From JABMPU01 sp964457455 (GTDB taxonomy: Bacteria; Cloacimonadota; Cloacimonadia; Cloacimonadales; TCS61): a DNA stretch of 62,495 bases. The notes below the pieces were generated by a model. It was not told the origin of the DNA. It made no database searches and saw nothing but the letters and a program-made list of their open reading frames with translations. Position 1 is the stretch's first letter. Each line of letters opens with the position of its first letter. Where the stretch lies: contig CAYWJN010000002.1 in assembly GCA_964457455.1 (NCBI GenBank), positions 1 to 62,495 of the forward strand, written 5' to 3'. This document shows positions 1 to 9,012 of the stretch, piece after piece. The position numbers were made by a program, and so were the translations under genes.

Positions 1-66
1 AATAATGATCATATGAATATGATTTGGCATTACTTTATATTCCGCAATATCAATAACTGGACAGCA
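1..66 (-). pseudogene. REP-associated tyrosine (Y1/IS200-like) transposase fragment
   Basis: Reading the minus strand, the last codons before the window edge give IDIAEYKVMPNHIHMIII. This contains the VMPNHxH signature, the HUH metal-binding motif of Y1 transposases of the TnpA-REP (RAYT) and IS200 kind. The frame has a TGA stop just upstream near position 80, and the rest of the gene lies outside the window. The sequence joins directly to a piece of a different transposase, so it is probably a remnant made by one insertion into another. RAYT enzymes are known to be linked to REP hairpins, which matters because hairpins are abundant here. An intact gene continuing to the left with another start cannot be excluded. 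Confidence 0.55.
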
Positions 67-206
67 GTGAAATACTTTAAATTTTCATGTAAACTTGACC
101 AATCTATACTATCCGCTAGCTGACATAAAGGATGGCGCAAATTGATAATATTTGATAATTGTGATCGGAAAAGTTCCGGTTCGGAAACTTGATTTTTTAG
201 CATCAT
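67..206 (-). pseudogene. IS5/IS1182-like DDE transposase, N-terminal remnant
   Basis: An ORF starts with two adjacent ATG codons (206 and 203) after a GGGAG ribosome site. It reads MMLKNQVSEPELFRSQ and then INLRHPLCQLADSIDW. The last part resembles the N-terminal domain of IS5/IS1182-type transposases, which begin with a stretch like 'PLvkLAdkIDW'. Only about 47 codons match before the frame runs into the neighbouring RAYT fragment and stops near position 31. No catalytic DDE part is present, so this is a broken copy. The family call rests on one short motif. Confidence 0.5.
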
Positions 207-234
207 AAACTCCCAGCTTTTTATTCTTTTTTAC

Positions 235-480
235 TCACTCTCTACGAGTAAACTTGCTGTTCCAAAAAAAAATCAGTGCAGTCTTAAAATTTGTTTTAAT
301 GAGTTTTAGCCATTTCCAATGACGTTTATTAATCAGTATCAAAAGCACAAAAACAAATAACCAAACCATTCGGTGACATAGAATTTCTTTAGCTGGAACA
401 TTTCCAAGAGCTTTCCAGAAAACAGGAAATATTCCCCATAAAAAATAAGCAATAATAGCGTGAATCAAACCTTTATTCAT
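235..480 (-). pseudogene. rarD: RarD/EamA-family transporter, N-terminal fragment
   Basis: The product begins MNKGLIHAIIAYFLWG and continues FPVFWKALG, then ILCHRMVW. This is the first membrane segment and loop typical of RarD, a predicted drug/metabolite permease of about 300 residues. Only about 70 residues are recognisable. After ALIFFW the sequence changes to WNSKFTRRE and stops, and the transposase remnant begins just beyond. The ATG at 480 overlaps the 3' end of the upstream glycosylase gene by a few bases, so the two were probably co-transcribed. Truncation by the adjacent insertion is the simplest reading; loss of function is inferred. Confidence 0.7.
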
Positions 481-1141
481 AATTAATTCCATAGTAGTTA
501 CAGACTTTATTCAATTCACAATTATTGCACAAGGGTTTTCGTTTGCAGAAATGCTTTCCCAAATAAACGTTCTGAGCATGATAATCTTTATAAAGTTCAG
601 TATCATGAACTGTATTATCCATAAAGAATTGCTGAAATTTCGCATAACTCCAATCCGGTTTGAATAACCCGATACGAGAGAATATCCTTTTTGTGTAAGC
701 ATCGATCACAAATACACATTTGTTTCCCGCATACAAAAGTATCGAATCTGCTGTTTCTTCTCCGATTCCATTAATTTCGAGAAGTTGCATTCTTAACTCG
801 GCAATTTCTGCCCGGAACATCCTATACAGATCACCATTATATCTGCTGAAAAGAAATTCTGCAAAGCTCTTTAGTTTCTTTGCCTTCTGGTTATAATATA
901 GGGTGGAGCGAATGAGAGGAGCAATTTCTTCCTTATTTGCATTATGAATTTGTTCGATAGTACAGAGATTATTTTGTTTCAATTTTTCGATAGCAGTTTC
1001 CACGTTTTTCCAGCTTACACTCTGGGTAAGAATAGCACCGATAATGATCTCATCTGCTGTTTCTCCGGGCCACCAGTTTTGATGTCCAAAAGAATTCAGA
1101 AGTGTTTTATAGATTAATTCTAAAGTATCTTTTGTATTCAT
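473..1141 (-). CDS. Endonuclease III-related HhH-GPD DNA glycosylase (COG2231-like)
   Basis: A 222-residue HhH-GPD protein that should excise damaged bases in base excision repair. The helix-hairpin-helix is GIGEETADSIL at residues 125-135 and the catalytic Asp is D147 in VIDAYTKRI. A C-terminal iron-sulfur motif has C199, C205, C208 and C214 (C-X5-C-X2-C-X5-C). In endonuclease III the hairpin carries a catalytic Lys (GVGRKTA); here that place is E129. This suggests a monofunctional glycosylase without beta-lyase activity, like the 3-methyladenine/COG2231 branch. Length is normal for that branch. The downstream rarD fragment overlaps it. Substrate is not known. Confidence 0.85.
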   Translation of the reverse strand: MNTKDTLELIYKTLLNSFGHQNWWPGETADEIIIGAILTQSVSWKNVETAIEKLKQNNLCTIEQIHNANKEEIAPLIRSTLYYNQKAKKLKSFAEFLFSRYNGDLYRMFRAEIAELRMQLLEINGIGEETADSILLYAGNKCVFVIDAYTKRIFSRIGLFKPDWSYAKFQQFFMDNTVHDTELYKDYHAQNVYLGKHFCKRKPLCNNCELNKVCNYYGINYE

Positions 1142-1204
1142 TAAATTTAGATGAAAAAATTATTAACCTTGAAGAACTTTCCGAAAATTATTTTTAGATT
1201 CCCA

Positions 1205-1239
1205 CTTCCGTCAAATCTTAATCCGGCAACTGACGGAAG
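1205..1239. repeat. Intergenic inverted repeat
   Basis: Arms CTTCCGTCA (1205-1213) and TGACGGAAG (1231-1239) are perfect complements around a 17-nt loop. The element lies between the glycosylase gene and the small zinc-ribbon membrane protein gene. It belongs loosely to the hairpin elements found in many intergenic regions of this window, although its loop is longer than most. Confidence 0.6.
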
Positions 1240-1307
1240 CCGGACACAGTTCGTGAGAATGACATTTCGTAAGAAATTTCGGAAAGCTAAAAAACTGCTT
1301 TTTATAT

Positions 1308-1613
1308 TTACTTCTCTTCATCTTTACTGATAATCTTAACTTTCTTCGGTAAAAGCATGGAAACTATCTGACCTGGTATGAATCCAATAATAAGAGCTAA
1401 ATATGGAGATCCGATATAATCTTTGATGATGTAAAATATTGAAAGCATAATTATACCACCAATTAAACTGTAAAGTCCCATAATTAGGTGCCATTTGATT
1501 TTGGTATTACAGTTTGAATAATTATAAATCATTTGTCGAATACTAAAGTAATTCCAGAAAAATGAAACTTCCTGTCCACAAACAGGGCATTTTAACCGCT
1601 TAAAACCCATCAA
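1308..1613 (-). CDS. Small zinc-ribbon membrane protein
   Basis: A 101-residue protein starting MMGFKRLKCPVCGQEV. CPVCG near the N-terminus followed by a single C (YSNCNTK) about 20 residues later looks like a half-preserved zinc ribbon. Two hydrophobic segments follow (about residues 45-65 and 70-88), and the tail KKVKIISKDEEK is charged. Small proteins of this layout are common and have no assigned function. Between this gene and the DinG-like gene lies a dispersed repeat (1719-1803). No neighbour hints at a role. Confidence 0.6.
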   Translation of the reverse strand: MMGFKRLKCPVCGQEVSFFWNYFSIRQMIYNYSNCNTKIKWHLIMGLYSLIGGIIMLSIFYIIKDYIGSPYLALIIGFIPGQIVSMLLPKKVKIISKDEEK

Positions 1614-1718
1614 TCTTCCTACAATAATTAAAAAATTATTAAAACCTTCTATTAGCTGTTACTATGACTATGGTTGGTGTTTATAGTGCCAATCGTTGCG
1701 ACTTGTCCGGCTCAGATG

Positions 1719-1803
1719 GAAGGTCAATGTGAAAGAATCTCTCCGGAAGAAACCATTCGCAAGGTCTTTCCCAATTCAACCAATTCAACCAGTTCAACCG
1801 ATC
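1719..1803 (+). repeat. Dispersed ~88-bp repeat, copy 1
   Basis: This stretch matches the reverse complement of 61893-61981 over its whole length with only scattered mismatches. The shared core includes AAACCATTCGCAAGGTCTTT followed by three tandem 9-mers of the form TTCAACCRR. Copy 1 overlaps the 3' end of the DinG-like gene and supplies its last codons and TGA stop. The 9-mer tail has the same period as the class A micro-repeats elsewhere in the window. Confidence 0.85.
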
Positions 1804-4610
1804 AAACTGAACCACTTTCCAAGATAATCATAAATTTCAATATCTGAAAAGGGAATAATCGTTTTTGCTGGTACAATATCTTTAAAAAAATGACCATACT
1901 CTTTTGTGAAAATTCTGCTATCAAGAACAAGCACAACACCTTTATCAGTTTTATTTCTGATGAGCCGTCCAAAACCTTGTCGATATTTTAAAAGTGCATT
2001 TGGCATCATATAATGCATAAAGGAATTTTTTCCTTCTGATTCCAGTTTTTCCAGGTATGCTTCAATAATTGGTTCAGATGGAACCAAGAAAGGTAATTTA
2101 TAAAGAATCAAAAAAGACAAAGATTCTCCTGGAACATCCACGCCTTCCCAAAAAGAATTCGTGCCCAATAAAACAGTCTTTTTATTTTCACGGAATTCGT
2201 TCAACATTGCAGAACGACTCATTCCTTTTCCCTGAGCAAGCAGAGTGATATTATTTGAAAATTTGCCACTCAGTTCATCATAAACTTTATTCAAATCTTT
2301 GTATGAGGTAAAAAGGATCATTGTACCGGTTTGAGAGATTTCAATTGTTTTTTGAATCAGGTTTATACTTTGAGCGGAGAAAAATCTATCTTTTGGTCCG
2401 GGCAAAAAACCAGCAACTAAAATCATAGACTGCTTTTGATAATCAAAGGGAGATTCCACAATAAGTTCCTGCACAAAACCATCTTCCAACAGATCCAATC
2501 CCATTCGATTGGCAAAATATTTATACTTTCCTCGCAGGGCAATAGTTGCAGATGTAAAGATGATTGACTTCACATTTTTATAAAGCAAATCATTCAATAT
2601 TTGATTGATACTGAGAGGAGCTAAATTCAAAATCCCATTCGGATATTTCTTATCGTCCGGTTTAAAACTTGAAATCCAATAAGCAAAATCTTGAAAATTA
2701 GGATTATAAAATGACACTAAAAGATTGTAGTATTCAGCAATTCTTTGTAAGATACCGTCAATTACATCGAGATGCAAACTGTAATCCACAAAAACCTTAC
2801 TATTGATTCCGGATAAAATATTTTTTATCGTTACAAAGCATTTTGAAAATTGTTCCCAGAATTTGATAATTTCGCTCAAATACCTGGTTATGAATGGATG
2901 GTCATCTAGGTCTGTGATTCTGAGTTTTCCATAACTTCCGCGTTTTTCTACTACTTTTCCAAGTTCATCGAAAAATTCTGCAAAGATAATTTTATTTGTT
3001 TCAATGAGATCGATGATATCTTCAATATTGGAAAGCAATTGATTTCTCTTAGTTTCTTCAAAGCGACTTTTCTTAACAGCAGTTTTCAGGTTTATCAAAG
3101 TTCCGGATTGGAATTTTCTTCTGACAGCAAAAAGCTGTGAAAATAAGCCGTTAAAATCTGCATATCCCAAACTTGACCCAAGTTCGATTGGTGCAATATG
3201 CGGCAGGTTGTGAGCTTCATCAATAATGAGATTATCATATTTTCCCAGGGCGGAATTCTCGCTTCGTAAATCTGCCAGCAGCAGATGATGATTGATGATA
3301 ACCAGGTTTGAAGTTTCTGCTTTCAGCCGCACATCCATCAAATAGCATTGGCGAAAATAAGGACATTTCCTTCCAAAGCAGAAATAGCGGTCAGCAGATA
3401 GTTTTTTCCAGACAAGGCTGTTAGCATTCAAAGATGAATTTTCTGAAATATCACCGGTTTTTGTGAATTCCTTCCAAACAACTAAATACAGAAAATCCTG
3501 AGCTTCATAAGAAGAAAATATTTTATTAAAATCAAGAGAAGTTTCTGCCCATTTTTTTTCACAGAGATAATTTCTTCTTCCTTTTAAAAGAACAGCTTTA
3601 AAAGGGATATTCACACAATCTTTTACTGTGGGAAGGTCTTTGTAAAAGAGTTGTTCCTGCAGATTTTTTGTATTTGTGGAAATTATTACTTTGGTTTTAT
3701 TCTTATTTGTATGTATAATTGCCGGAATGAGATAGGCAAGAGATTTTCCCACTCCGGTTCCTGCTTCGACCAGTAAATATTCATTTTTATGGAAGTTATT
3801 CAGAACAGCTTCAGACATTTCTATCTGACCATTGCGGATTTCGTAATTTTCAAATTTCTTATCGAAAAGACCATTTTCTTTGAAAGTTTCTTCAACAGTG
3901 ATTTCTTCTGCTTTTTCCGGTTTATGCTCGATATAATTTCGATTATGAAAATCCAGCCAGGGTTTTTTCTTGGAAAGAAGAGCGTATTTTTTTTGATGTT
4001 CAACAATTTTTTCCAGGAAAATAGGAAGGTCGGTTTTAGAATATGCCATTAAAGAGATTTCCGAAAGCCGGAAATTCAACTGAAGTGAGATATTTTCATC
4101 AATAAAATCTAATAATTTAATAAAAACTTCTGCTGTTGCTTTTGCATCAAAAATAGCTCTGTGAGCATGAGATAGATCGATTTTGAAATAATCAGCAACT
4201 GTTCCCAATTTATGGTTCAAAATAAATGAAAGATAAATACGGCTCAGTTCAACTGTATCGAAAAGCCGGTTGGATACTTTGGGAAGATCGTTGTTTTTTA
4301 ATTTTTTGTTTATGAAGCCAATATCGAAACCTACATTGTGGCAAATGATAATTTCATCTTTAACAAAGTCTGTAATTTTTTTCAAAGCATCTTTCAGAGA
4401 AGTTCCGGATGCTAATTGCTCGTCAGTAATGTTGGTTAATTGTTTTATGAATTGAGGAACCGGTTTTAGAGGTTTTATGAAAGTTGAAAATTCTTCGATA
4501 AATTTGCCATCGTGATATTTCACAGCCCCGATTTCAATGATTTCATTTTTATCAAAATCAAAGCCGGTTGTTTCAATATCTAAAGCAACAAAATTAAAAA
4601 TAGATTTCAT
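1794..4610 (-). CDS. dinG: DinG-family DNA helicase with N-terminal DnaQ-like 3'-5' exonuclease
   Basis: An ATP-dependent superfamily 2 helicase fused to a DEDDh exonuclease, as in Firmicute-type DinG. Counting from a possible upstream GTG (4622), the exonuclease covers residues 10-175, with D15/E17 in LDIETTG, D100 in NVGFDIGF, H154 and D159. The helicase has a Walker A EAGTGVGKS (286-294) and a DEAH box (IIDEAHNLP). Four cysteines match the E. coli DinG iron-sulfur pattern: one in NYLCEKK, then C-X4-C-X5-C in the segment FCFGRKCPYFRQC. The ATG at 4610 is preferred because the GTG lies in repeat sequence. The last codons come from a dispersed repeat, so the natural C-terminus may have been replaced. 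Confidence 0.9.
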   Translation of the reverse strand: MKSIFNFVALDIETTGFDFDKNEIIEIGAVKYHDGKFIEEFSTFIKPLKPVPQFIKQLTNITDEQLASGTSLKDALKKITDFVKDEIIICHNVGFDIGFINKKLKNNDLPKVSNRLFDTVELSRIYLSFILNHKLGTVADYFKIDLSHAHRAIFDAKATAEVFIKLLDFIDENISLQLNFRLSEISLMAYSKTDLPIFLEKIVEHQKKYALLSKKKPWLDFHNRNYIEHKPEKAEEITVEETFKENGLFDKKFENYEIRNGQIEMSEAVLNNFHKNEYLLVEAGTGVGKSLAYLIPAIIHTNKNKTKVIISTNTKNLQEQLFYKDLPTVKDCVNIPFKAVLLKGRRNYLCEKKWAETSLDFNKIFSSYEAQDFLYLVVWKEFTKTGDISENSSLNANSLVWKKLSADRYFCFGRKCPYFRQCYLMDVRLKAETSNLVIINHHLLLADLRSENSALGKYDNLIIDEAHNLPHIAPIELGSSLGYADFNGLFSQLFAVRRKFQSGTLINLKTAVKKSRFEETKRNQLLSNIEDIIDLIETNKIIFAEFFDELGKVVEKRGSYGKLRITDLDDHPFITRYLSEIIKFWEQFSKCFVTIKNILSGINSKVFVDYSLHLDVIDGILQRIAEYYNLLVSFYNPNFQDFAYWISSFKPDDKKYPNGILNLAPLSINQILNDLLYKNVKSIIFTSATIALRGKYKYFANRMGLDLLEDGFVQELIVESPFDYQKQSMILVAGFLPGPKDRFFSAQSINLIQKTIEISQTGTMILFTSYKDLNKVYDELSGKFSNNITLLAQGKGMSRSAMLNEFRENKKTVLLGTNSFWEGVDVPGESLSFLILYKLPFLVPSEPIIEAYLEKLESEGKNSFMHYMMPNALLKYRQGFGRLIRNKTDKGVVLVLDSRIFTKEYGHFFKDIVPAKTIIPFSDIEIYDYLGKWFSLIG

Positions 4611-4619
4611 TTTTTTTGC

Positions 4620-4751
4620 CACAGACTTTCACAGACTATTTCTTTTTTGACGCTAATTCACGCTGATTAATTATGATTTGGCTCATAATTTTTTTTATTA
4701 ATTTAATATTTTTCATAATTCATCATATTTTATCTGCGTTTATCTGTGTCT
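4620..4751. repeat. Class A micro-repeats (three sets)
   Basis: The gap between the DinG-like gene and the sigma-54 regulator holds three short degenerate tandem sets with period about 10. They are CACAGACTTT/CACAGACTAT from 4620, ACGCTAATTC/ACGCTGATTA at 4650-4669, and ATCTGCGTTT/ATCTGTGTCT at 4732-4751. Similar words occur in intergenic DNA of many unrelated bacteria. No coding sequence is visible here. Confidence 0.7.
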
Positions 4752-4764
4752 AATTTTTGTTTCG

Positions 4765-7700
4765 CTATTTCACGATTTTATATCTTTGCATTTTTTTGAT
4801 CAAACCTTGCCTGCTTAATTCCAATTTTTGTGCGGTTTTAGTTTGATTCCAATTGGTTTCATCCAGGATTTTCAGGATCATTTGTTTTTCGAGTTTTTCC
4901 ACAGCTCCTTTTAGAGATTGTTTTTCCAGCAGACTAATAGTTTCCGCGATTTCCTGGAATTTGAAGATTTCATCAGTAAGGTCGGAAGATTTGATAAATG
5001 AGTCATCATCAGCCAGAGTAACAGCTCGTTCGATCTCATTTTCCAACTGACGAATATTCCCGGGCCAATCATAATTAATGAGATATTTCATTGCTTCATC
5101 AGTGATACCATTAATTTTTTTATTGATTTTCTTGCAGTAATTATCCAAAAAATAGATTGCTAAAAGAGGAATATCCGACCTTCTTTCTTTTAGAGTAGGA
5201 ACATCTATCCTGATAACATTCAAGCGATAATACAAATCTTCCCGGAATTCTCCTTTTTCCACTTTTTCCTGCAAAGATGCATTAGTAGCACAGATAACTC
5301 GCACATCAACTTTTTCTGTTCGGGTGGAACCGACTTTTTTGATCTCTCCTTCCTGCAGAAATCTTAAAAGTTTAGCTTGGGTTGAAAGACTGATATCACT
5401 GATTTCATCGAGGAAGAAAGTGCCACCATCAGCGATTTCAAAAAGCCCTCTTTTATCGTGGATTGCACCCGTAAAAGAACCTTTTATATGTCCGAAAAGT
5501 TCACTTTCCAAAAGAGTTTCAGGCAAGGCACCACAATATTGAGCCACAAATTTCTTGTTTTTTCTATTGCTGTTAAAGTGAATTGCCCGGGCAAAAAGTT
5601 CTTTTCCGGTTCCACTTGAACCTTCTAGCAAAACGGTGGTCGGAGTATCTTTGATCTTTTCGATTAACCTGAAAATGTCCTGGATTTTATCACTTTTCCC
5701 AATAATGTTTCCGAAATAACCGGCAGTTGCTAATTGCTCCCTGATTTCGGCGTGAGATTCCTGAAGACTTGCATAAGAAATATTTTCCACGATCACCACA
5801 ATCTGGTTGCACAGAGCATTAATGAGATTATACATTTTTTCGGAAAAATAATGTGCTTCATACTTCGTGAATAAACAAATCACACCTTTTATCTCGTTTC
5901 TGATGCTTAGCGGGAATGAGATAATATTGTTGTATTCCGGTGCAAAATGTGGCTGCTTGTAATTTTGACTTTTGTTTTTTCCGTATGTCTGTTTTATAAT
6001 TTCCATCATTTGTGAAAAATCGTTTTTTTCATATGAATAGTTATCGAAGATAACATATTCCCACGAATCCTTCACTTGTTGATTGTAATATAAACAGAAT
6101 AATCCTCCATCAGCTTCGGCGAATCCAACTAATTTATCCAGAGCTGTTTCCAGAAGAACATCAAAATCACTGATGGCATTTAGATTTTGGGTGATTTCGT
6201 AAAACTCATTTAAGAGGGATTCGTGTTGTTTGGATTCTTTCAATTCTATTGCATACTTTTTGTTGATTTTCTGAATAAGAATATCATTTTTTTCGAGGAA
6301 TTTTATAGCATCAAATTTCTTGATGATTTTTTTGTTATCGTTCAAAATCTGTAAAGCTTGTTCCCAGTCTTCATTTTCAAAAAGCAACAGGGCATATTCA
6401 TAATTTGCCATTCCCAGATCAAAGTTATTGTTTGTTTTGATGAATTTTTCTATAGCTTGTTTCAGCAATTTCAGAGCTTGTTCTGTATTGTCTCTTTCCA
6501 AAAAAGTTTTCAGATAAAAGCATTTTCCGATTTGATAATCATCATTCAGTTCTTCAGCTATTTTAAGAGCTGTATCCAGATAATAGTTGGCACTTTCGAT
6601 ATTTCGTGTTTGTAGAAAATAATATGCCTGCTTCTGAGCACCTTCCAGAATTTCGACTTTAGCGTTCAGTTTTTTAAAGAAATCAAAACTTTCCACTAGA
6701 TATTTGTATGCTTCACCAAATTTGTGAAGCCTGGTTAAAACACTTCCCAAATTTCCATGAACTTCAGCTTTCATAAACTCATCTGAAATGTTGGATAAAA
6801 GTTCTACGCTTTTTGAATAAAAATCGTATGCGAGATTGTATTCACCTCTTTTTTCGTAGAGTTCTCCAAGATTATTGTAAGATTGACATAATCCATCTAA
6901 AAAGTTATTTTCCTTAGATTTTTTGATAGCCTGTTGATAATAATCGATAGCTGCAGTCCAGTCTCCCATCTTAAAATTAAGAGCTCCCAAAGCATTTAAA
7001 GCAGCATCTTCGCTTTTATAGAGCTTAAATGTTATGGCATTTTTGAGCGCCTGATTCAAAGCATGAGTTGCTTTTTCATATTCACCGAGATCCATATAAG
7101 TGATTCCGATATTATAATGAAAAGTTGAAATTTCGTATTTATTATTAAGAAGTTTTTGAATTTCTAAAGCTTCATTTAAATAATAAAGAGCCTTATCATA
7201 ATTACCTTCATCTTCCAGGATGCTTCCAAGATTATTATAGCAAATTGAAATTCCCTCCAGGTTATATCGTTGTTTCTCAACTTCTAAACTTTGCAGATAA
7301 AGAGCTTCTGCATTTTTCCATTCACCCTGGAAAGTTGCCAATCCACCCAGATTGTTGTAAATAGCAGCAAGTCCCTGCAAATTGTTTGAAGTTTTATAGA
7401 GATTTTCTGCATCCGTAAATTCTGTTTCAGCTTTTTCCAATTCATTAGAGAAATAAAAAATCAGTCCTTTAAGTTTTTTATCATCTGCTTTCATCAGGGA
7501 ACGTTCGTTAAGATTGGAAATCTGGTCTGCAATCTGAAAGGCTTCATCTACGTTTTTGATTGCTTCTTTATATTGTTCTGTTTGCATCAGAATTTCTGCT
7601 TTAAGAAGAGTTATTTTACATTTCCAATATTTTGTGATGGAAGCAGGAGAATATTTTTTTATTATTTCCAGAGCAAATGGAGATGATTGTTGAGAGAAGA

Positions 7701-9012
7701 GACTTTTTGCCAGATTATACACGATTTCTTCTGCAGGGAAAGAATTGGAAATGCAGATCTTTAATGCTTGTCGAAAGTTATCAGAAGCATCCTCAGCTTT
7801 GTCGAGTTTAAGGTTGGCAATTCCAAGATTTTTCAGGATTTCGATTTTAGTTTCCGGTTTTTCTGCTTTGGATAGGAGAGATTCATAAATTTTTCGTAGA
7901 TTGTAATAGTCTTGTATGTTTTTCAAATATTGGATGGCAGGCTCTATTTTCTTAAAAGTACAATCTTTAACATTGATGCAATATTCCAGCAAAGTTTCAT
8001 CTCTCATGTCTTTAAGGATATCTTTAAAATATTTTTTTTGGATAGCTCCAGTTAGATTAAAGAAGTAAGTTTTTACAGGTGAGACCTTTTTAAGATAAAT
8101 ATTTTTATCAAGTTCAAAGATTAAATCGTTTTCTGCTAAATACTTCAAATCTTTTTCTAAGGATTTCGATTTCAGCAATTGTTGGAGATTTTGAGTTGTT
8201 GCCCTGGTATCCAGAACGAAAATTGCAAGTAAAAGTTCTTCTTGAGATTTGGTTAATTCTTTTATTCTTTGAGCATAAATCGTGTCAAAACTGATTTTCT
8301 TATCAAGATAAGATTGCAGATCAATGGTTTTATTACCTTTAAAAAAATGGTCCAGAATATACTCGATCACATAAAAATTTCCACTGGAAATATTGCTGAT
8401 AATTTCACTTTCAGTAACATAATTTTTCTTCTTATTGGGATATGTTTCTGCAAGTATTTGCCGAATTTCCTCAGAATCGGGAAAATCTAATTGGATTTTC
8501 TGGGAAAAGGAGAATGTTTCTTCTCTGGTAAAATTGATAAATTTTATTTTGACCTTTTCAGAAAATTGAATCAGAAATTGAATGAAATCCGTAGTGTAAT
8601 TATCAAGGTGAAAACATTCAAAAATAATTATTGTTTTGGGCTTAAAGAGATTGAGCTCGCTTAGTTTCTCTGTTAAGAAATAGAAGAAGTCGTATCTATT
8701 CGAAAAATCATAATCAGAAGTCTGGCTGATTATTTCATCGAATTTCTCATCGGAAATATCAGTGGTAAGTTTTACTATTTCTTTTAACTGGTTATACTTA
8801 AAGACAAACGGAATGTATATTTCAAAAGGAATATTTTTTTGTTTCAAGGCTTGATGAATACTATTAAAAATATAAGATTTTCCAGTACCGGATTCTCCAA
8901 TAATCTCAATTAGCTCGTTTTCGTCTTTTTCTAAATAATTTAGAATCTTATTAATTACTATAAAGTTATTGGTGACATGTTGAGTTAAAATCTTTTCAAT
9001 ACGCTTGCTCAT
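4765..9012 (-). CDS. Giant sigma-54-dependent activator: STAND-like ATPase, TPR array, GAF, AAA+ and Fis HTH
   Basis: A 1415-residue regulator when started at the ATG at 9012, which has GAGGTTAAG before it; an in-frame upstream ATG at 9075 lacks this. Order of parts: an N-terminal P-loop module (GESGTGKS); a long TPR superhelix with many YNNLG, YYQQAI and GNYDKAL type repeats; a GAF-like domain; a sigma-54 AAA+ domain with Walker A EGSSGTGKE and Walker B GGTFFLDEI; and a Fis-type HTH (WNQTKTAQKLELSRQGLIKK). The sigma-54 contact loop reads GSFTGA instead of GAFTGA. It should open sigma-54 promoters after sensing a signal through the TPR/GAF parts. No clear sigma-54 promoter was found beside it. 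Confidence 0.88.
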   Translation of the reverse strand: MSKRIEKILTQHVTNNFIVINKILNYLEKDENELIEIIGESGTGKSYIFNSIHQALKQKNIPFEIYIPFVFKYNQLKEIVKLTTDISDEKFDEIISQTSDYDFSNRYDFFYFLTEKLSELNLFKPKTIIIFECFHLDNYTTDFIQFLIQFSEKVKIKFINFTREETFSFSQKIQLDFPDSEEIRQILAETYPNKKKNYVTESEIISNISSGNFYVIEYILDHFFKGNKTIDLQSYLDKKISFDTIYAQRIKELTKSQEELLLAIFVLDTRATTQNLQQLLKSKSLEKDLKYLAENDLIFELDKNIYLKKVSPVKTYFFNLTGAIQKKYFKDILKDMRDETLLEYCINVKDCTFKKIEPAIQYLKNIQDYYNLRKIYESLLSKAEKPETKIEILKNLGIANLKLDKAEDASDNFRQALKICISNSFPAEEIVYNLAKSLFSQQSSPFALEIIKKYSPASITKYWKCKITLLKAEILMQTEQYKEAIKNVDEAFQIADQISNLNERSLMKADDKKLKGLIFYFSNELEKAETEFTDAENLYKTSNNLQGLAAIYNNLGGLATFQGEWKNAEALYLQSLEVEKQRYNLEGISICYNNLGSILEDEGNYDKALYYLNEALEIQKLLNNKYEISTFHYNIGITYMDLGEYEKATHALNQALKNAITFKLYKSEDAALNALGALNFKMGDWTAAIDYYQQAIKKSKENNFLDGLCQSYNNLGELYEKRGEYNLAYDFYSKSVELLSNISDEFMKAEVHGNLGSVLTRLHKFGEAYKYLVESFDFFKKLNAKVEILEGAQKQAYYFLQTRNIESANYYLDTALKIAEELNDDYQIGKCFYLKTFLERDNTEQALKLLKQAIEKFIKTNNNFDLGMANYEYALLLFENEDWEQALQILNDNKKIIKKFDAIKFLEKNDILIQKINKKYAIELKESKQHESLLNEFYEITQNLNAISDFDVLLETALDKLVGFAEADGGLFCLYYNQQVKDSWEYVIFDNYSYEKNDFSQMMEIIKQTYGKNKSQNYKQPHFAPEYNNIISFPLSIRNEIKGVICLFTKYEAHYFSEKMYNLINALCNQIVVIVENISYASLQESHAEIREQLATAGYFGNIIGKSDKIQDIFRLIEKIKDTPTTVLLEGSSGTGKELFARAIHFNSNRKNKKFVAQYCGALPETLLESELFGHIKGSFTGAIHDKRGLFEIADGGTFFLDEISDISLSTQAKLLRFLQEGEIKKVGSTRTEKVDVRVICATNASLQEKVEKGEFREDLYYRLNVIRIDVPTLKERRSDIPLLAIYFLDNYCKKINKKINGITDEAMKYLINYDWPGNIRQLENEIERAVTLADDDSFIKSSDLTDEIFKFQEIAETISLLEKQSLKGAVEKLEKQMILKILDETNWNQTKTAQKLELSRQGLIKKMQRYKIVK

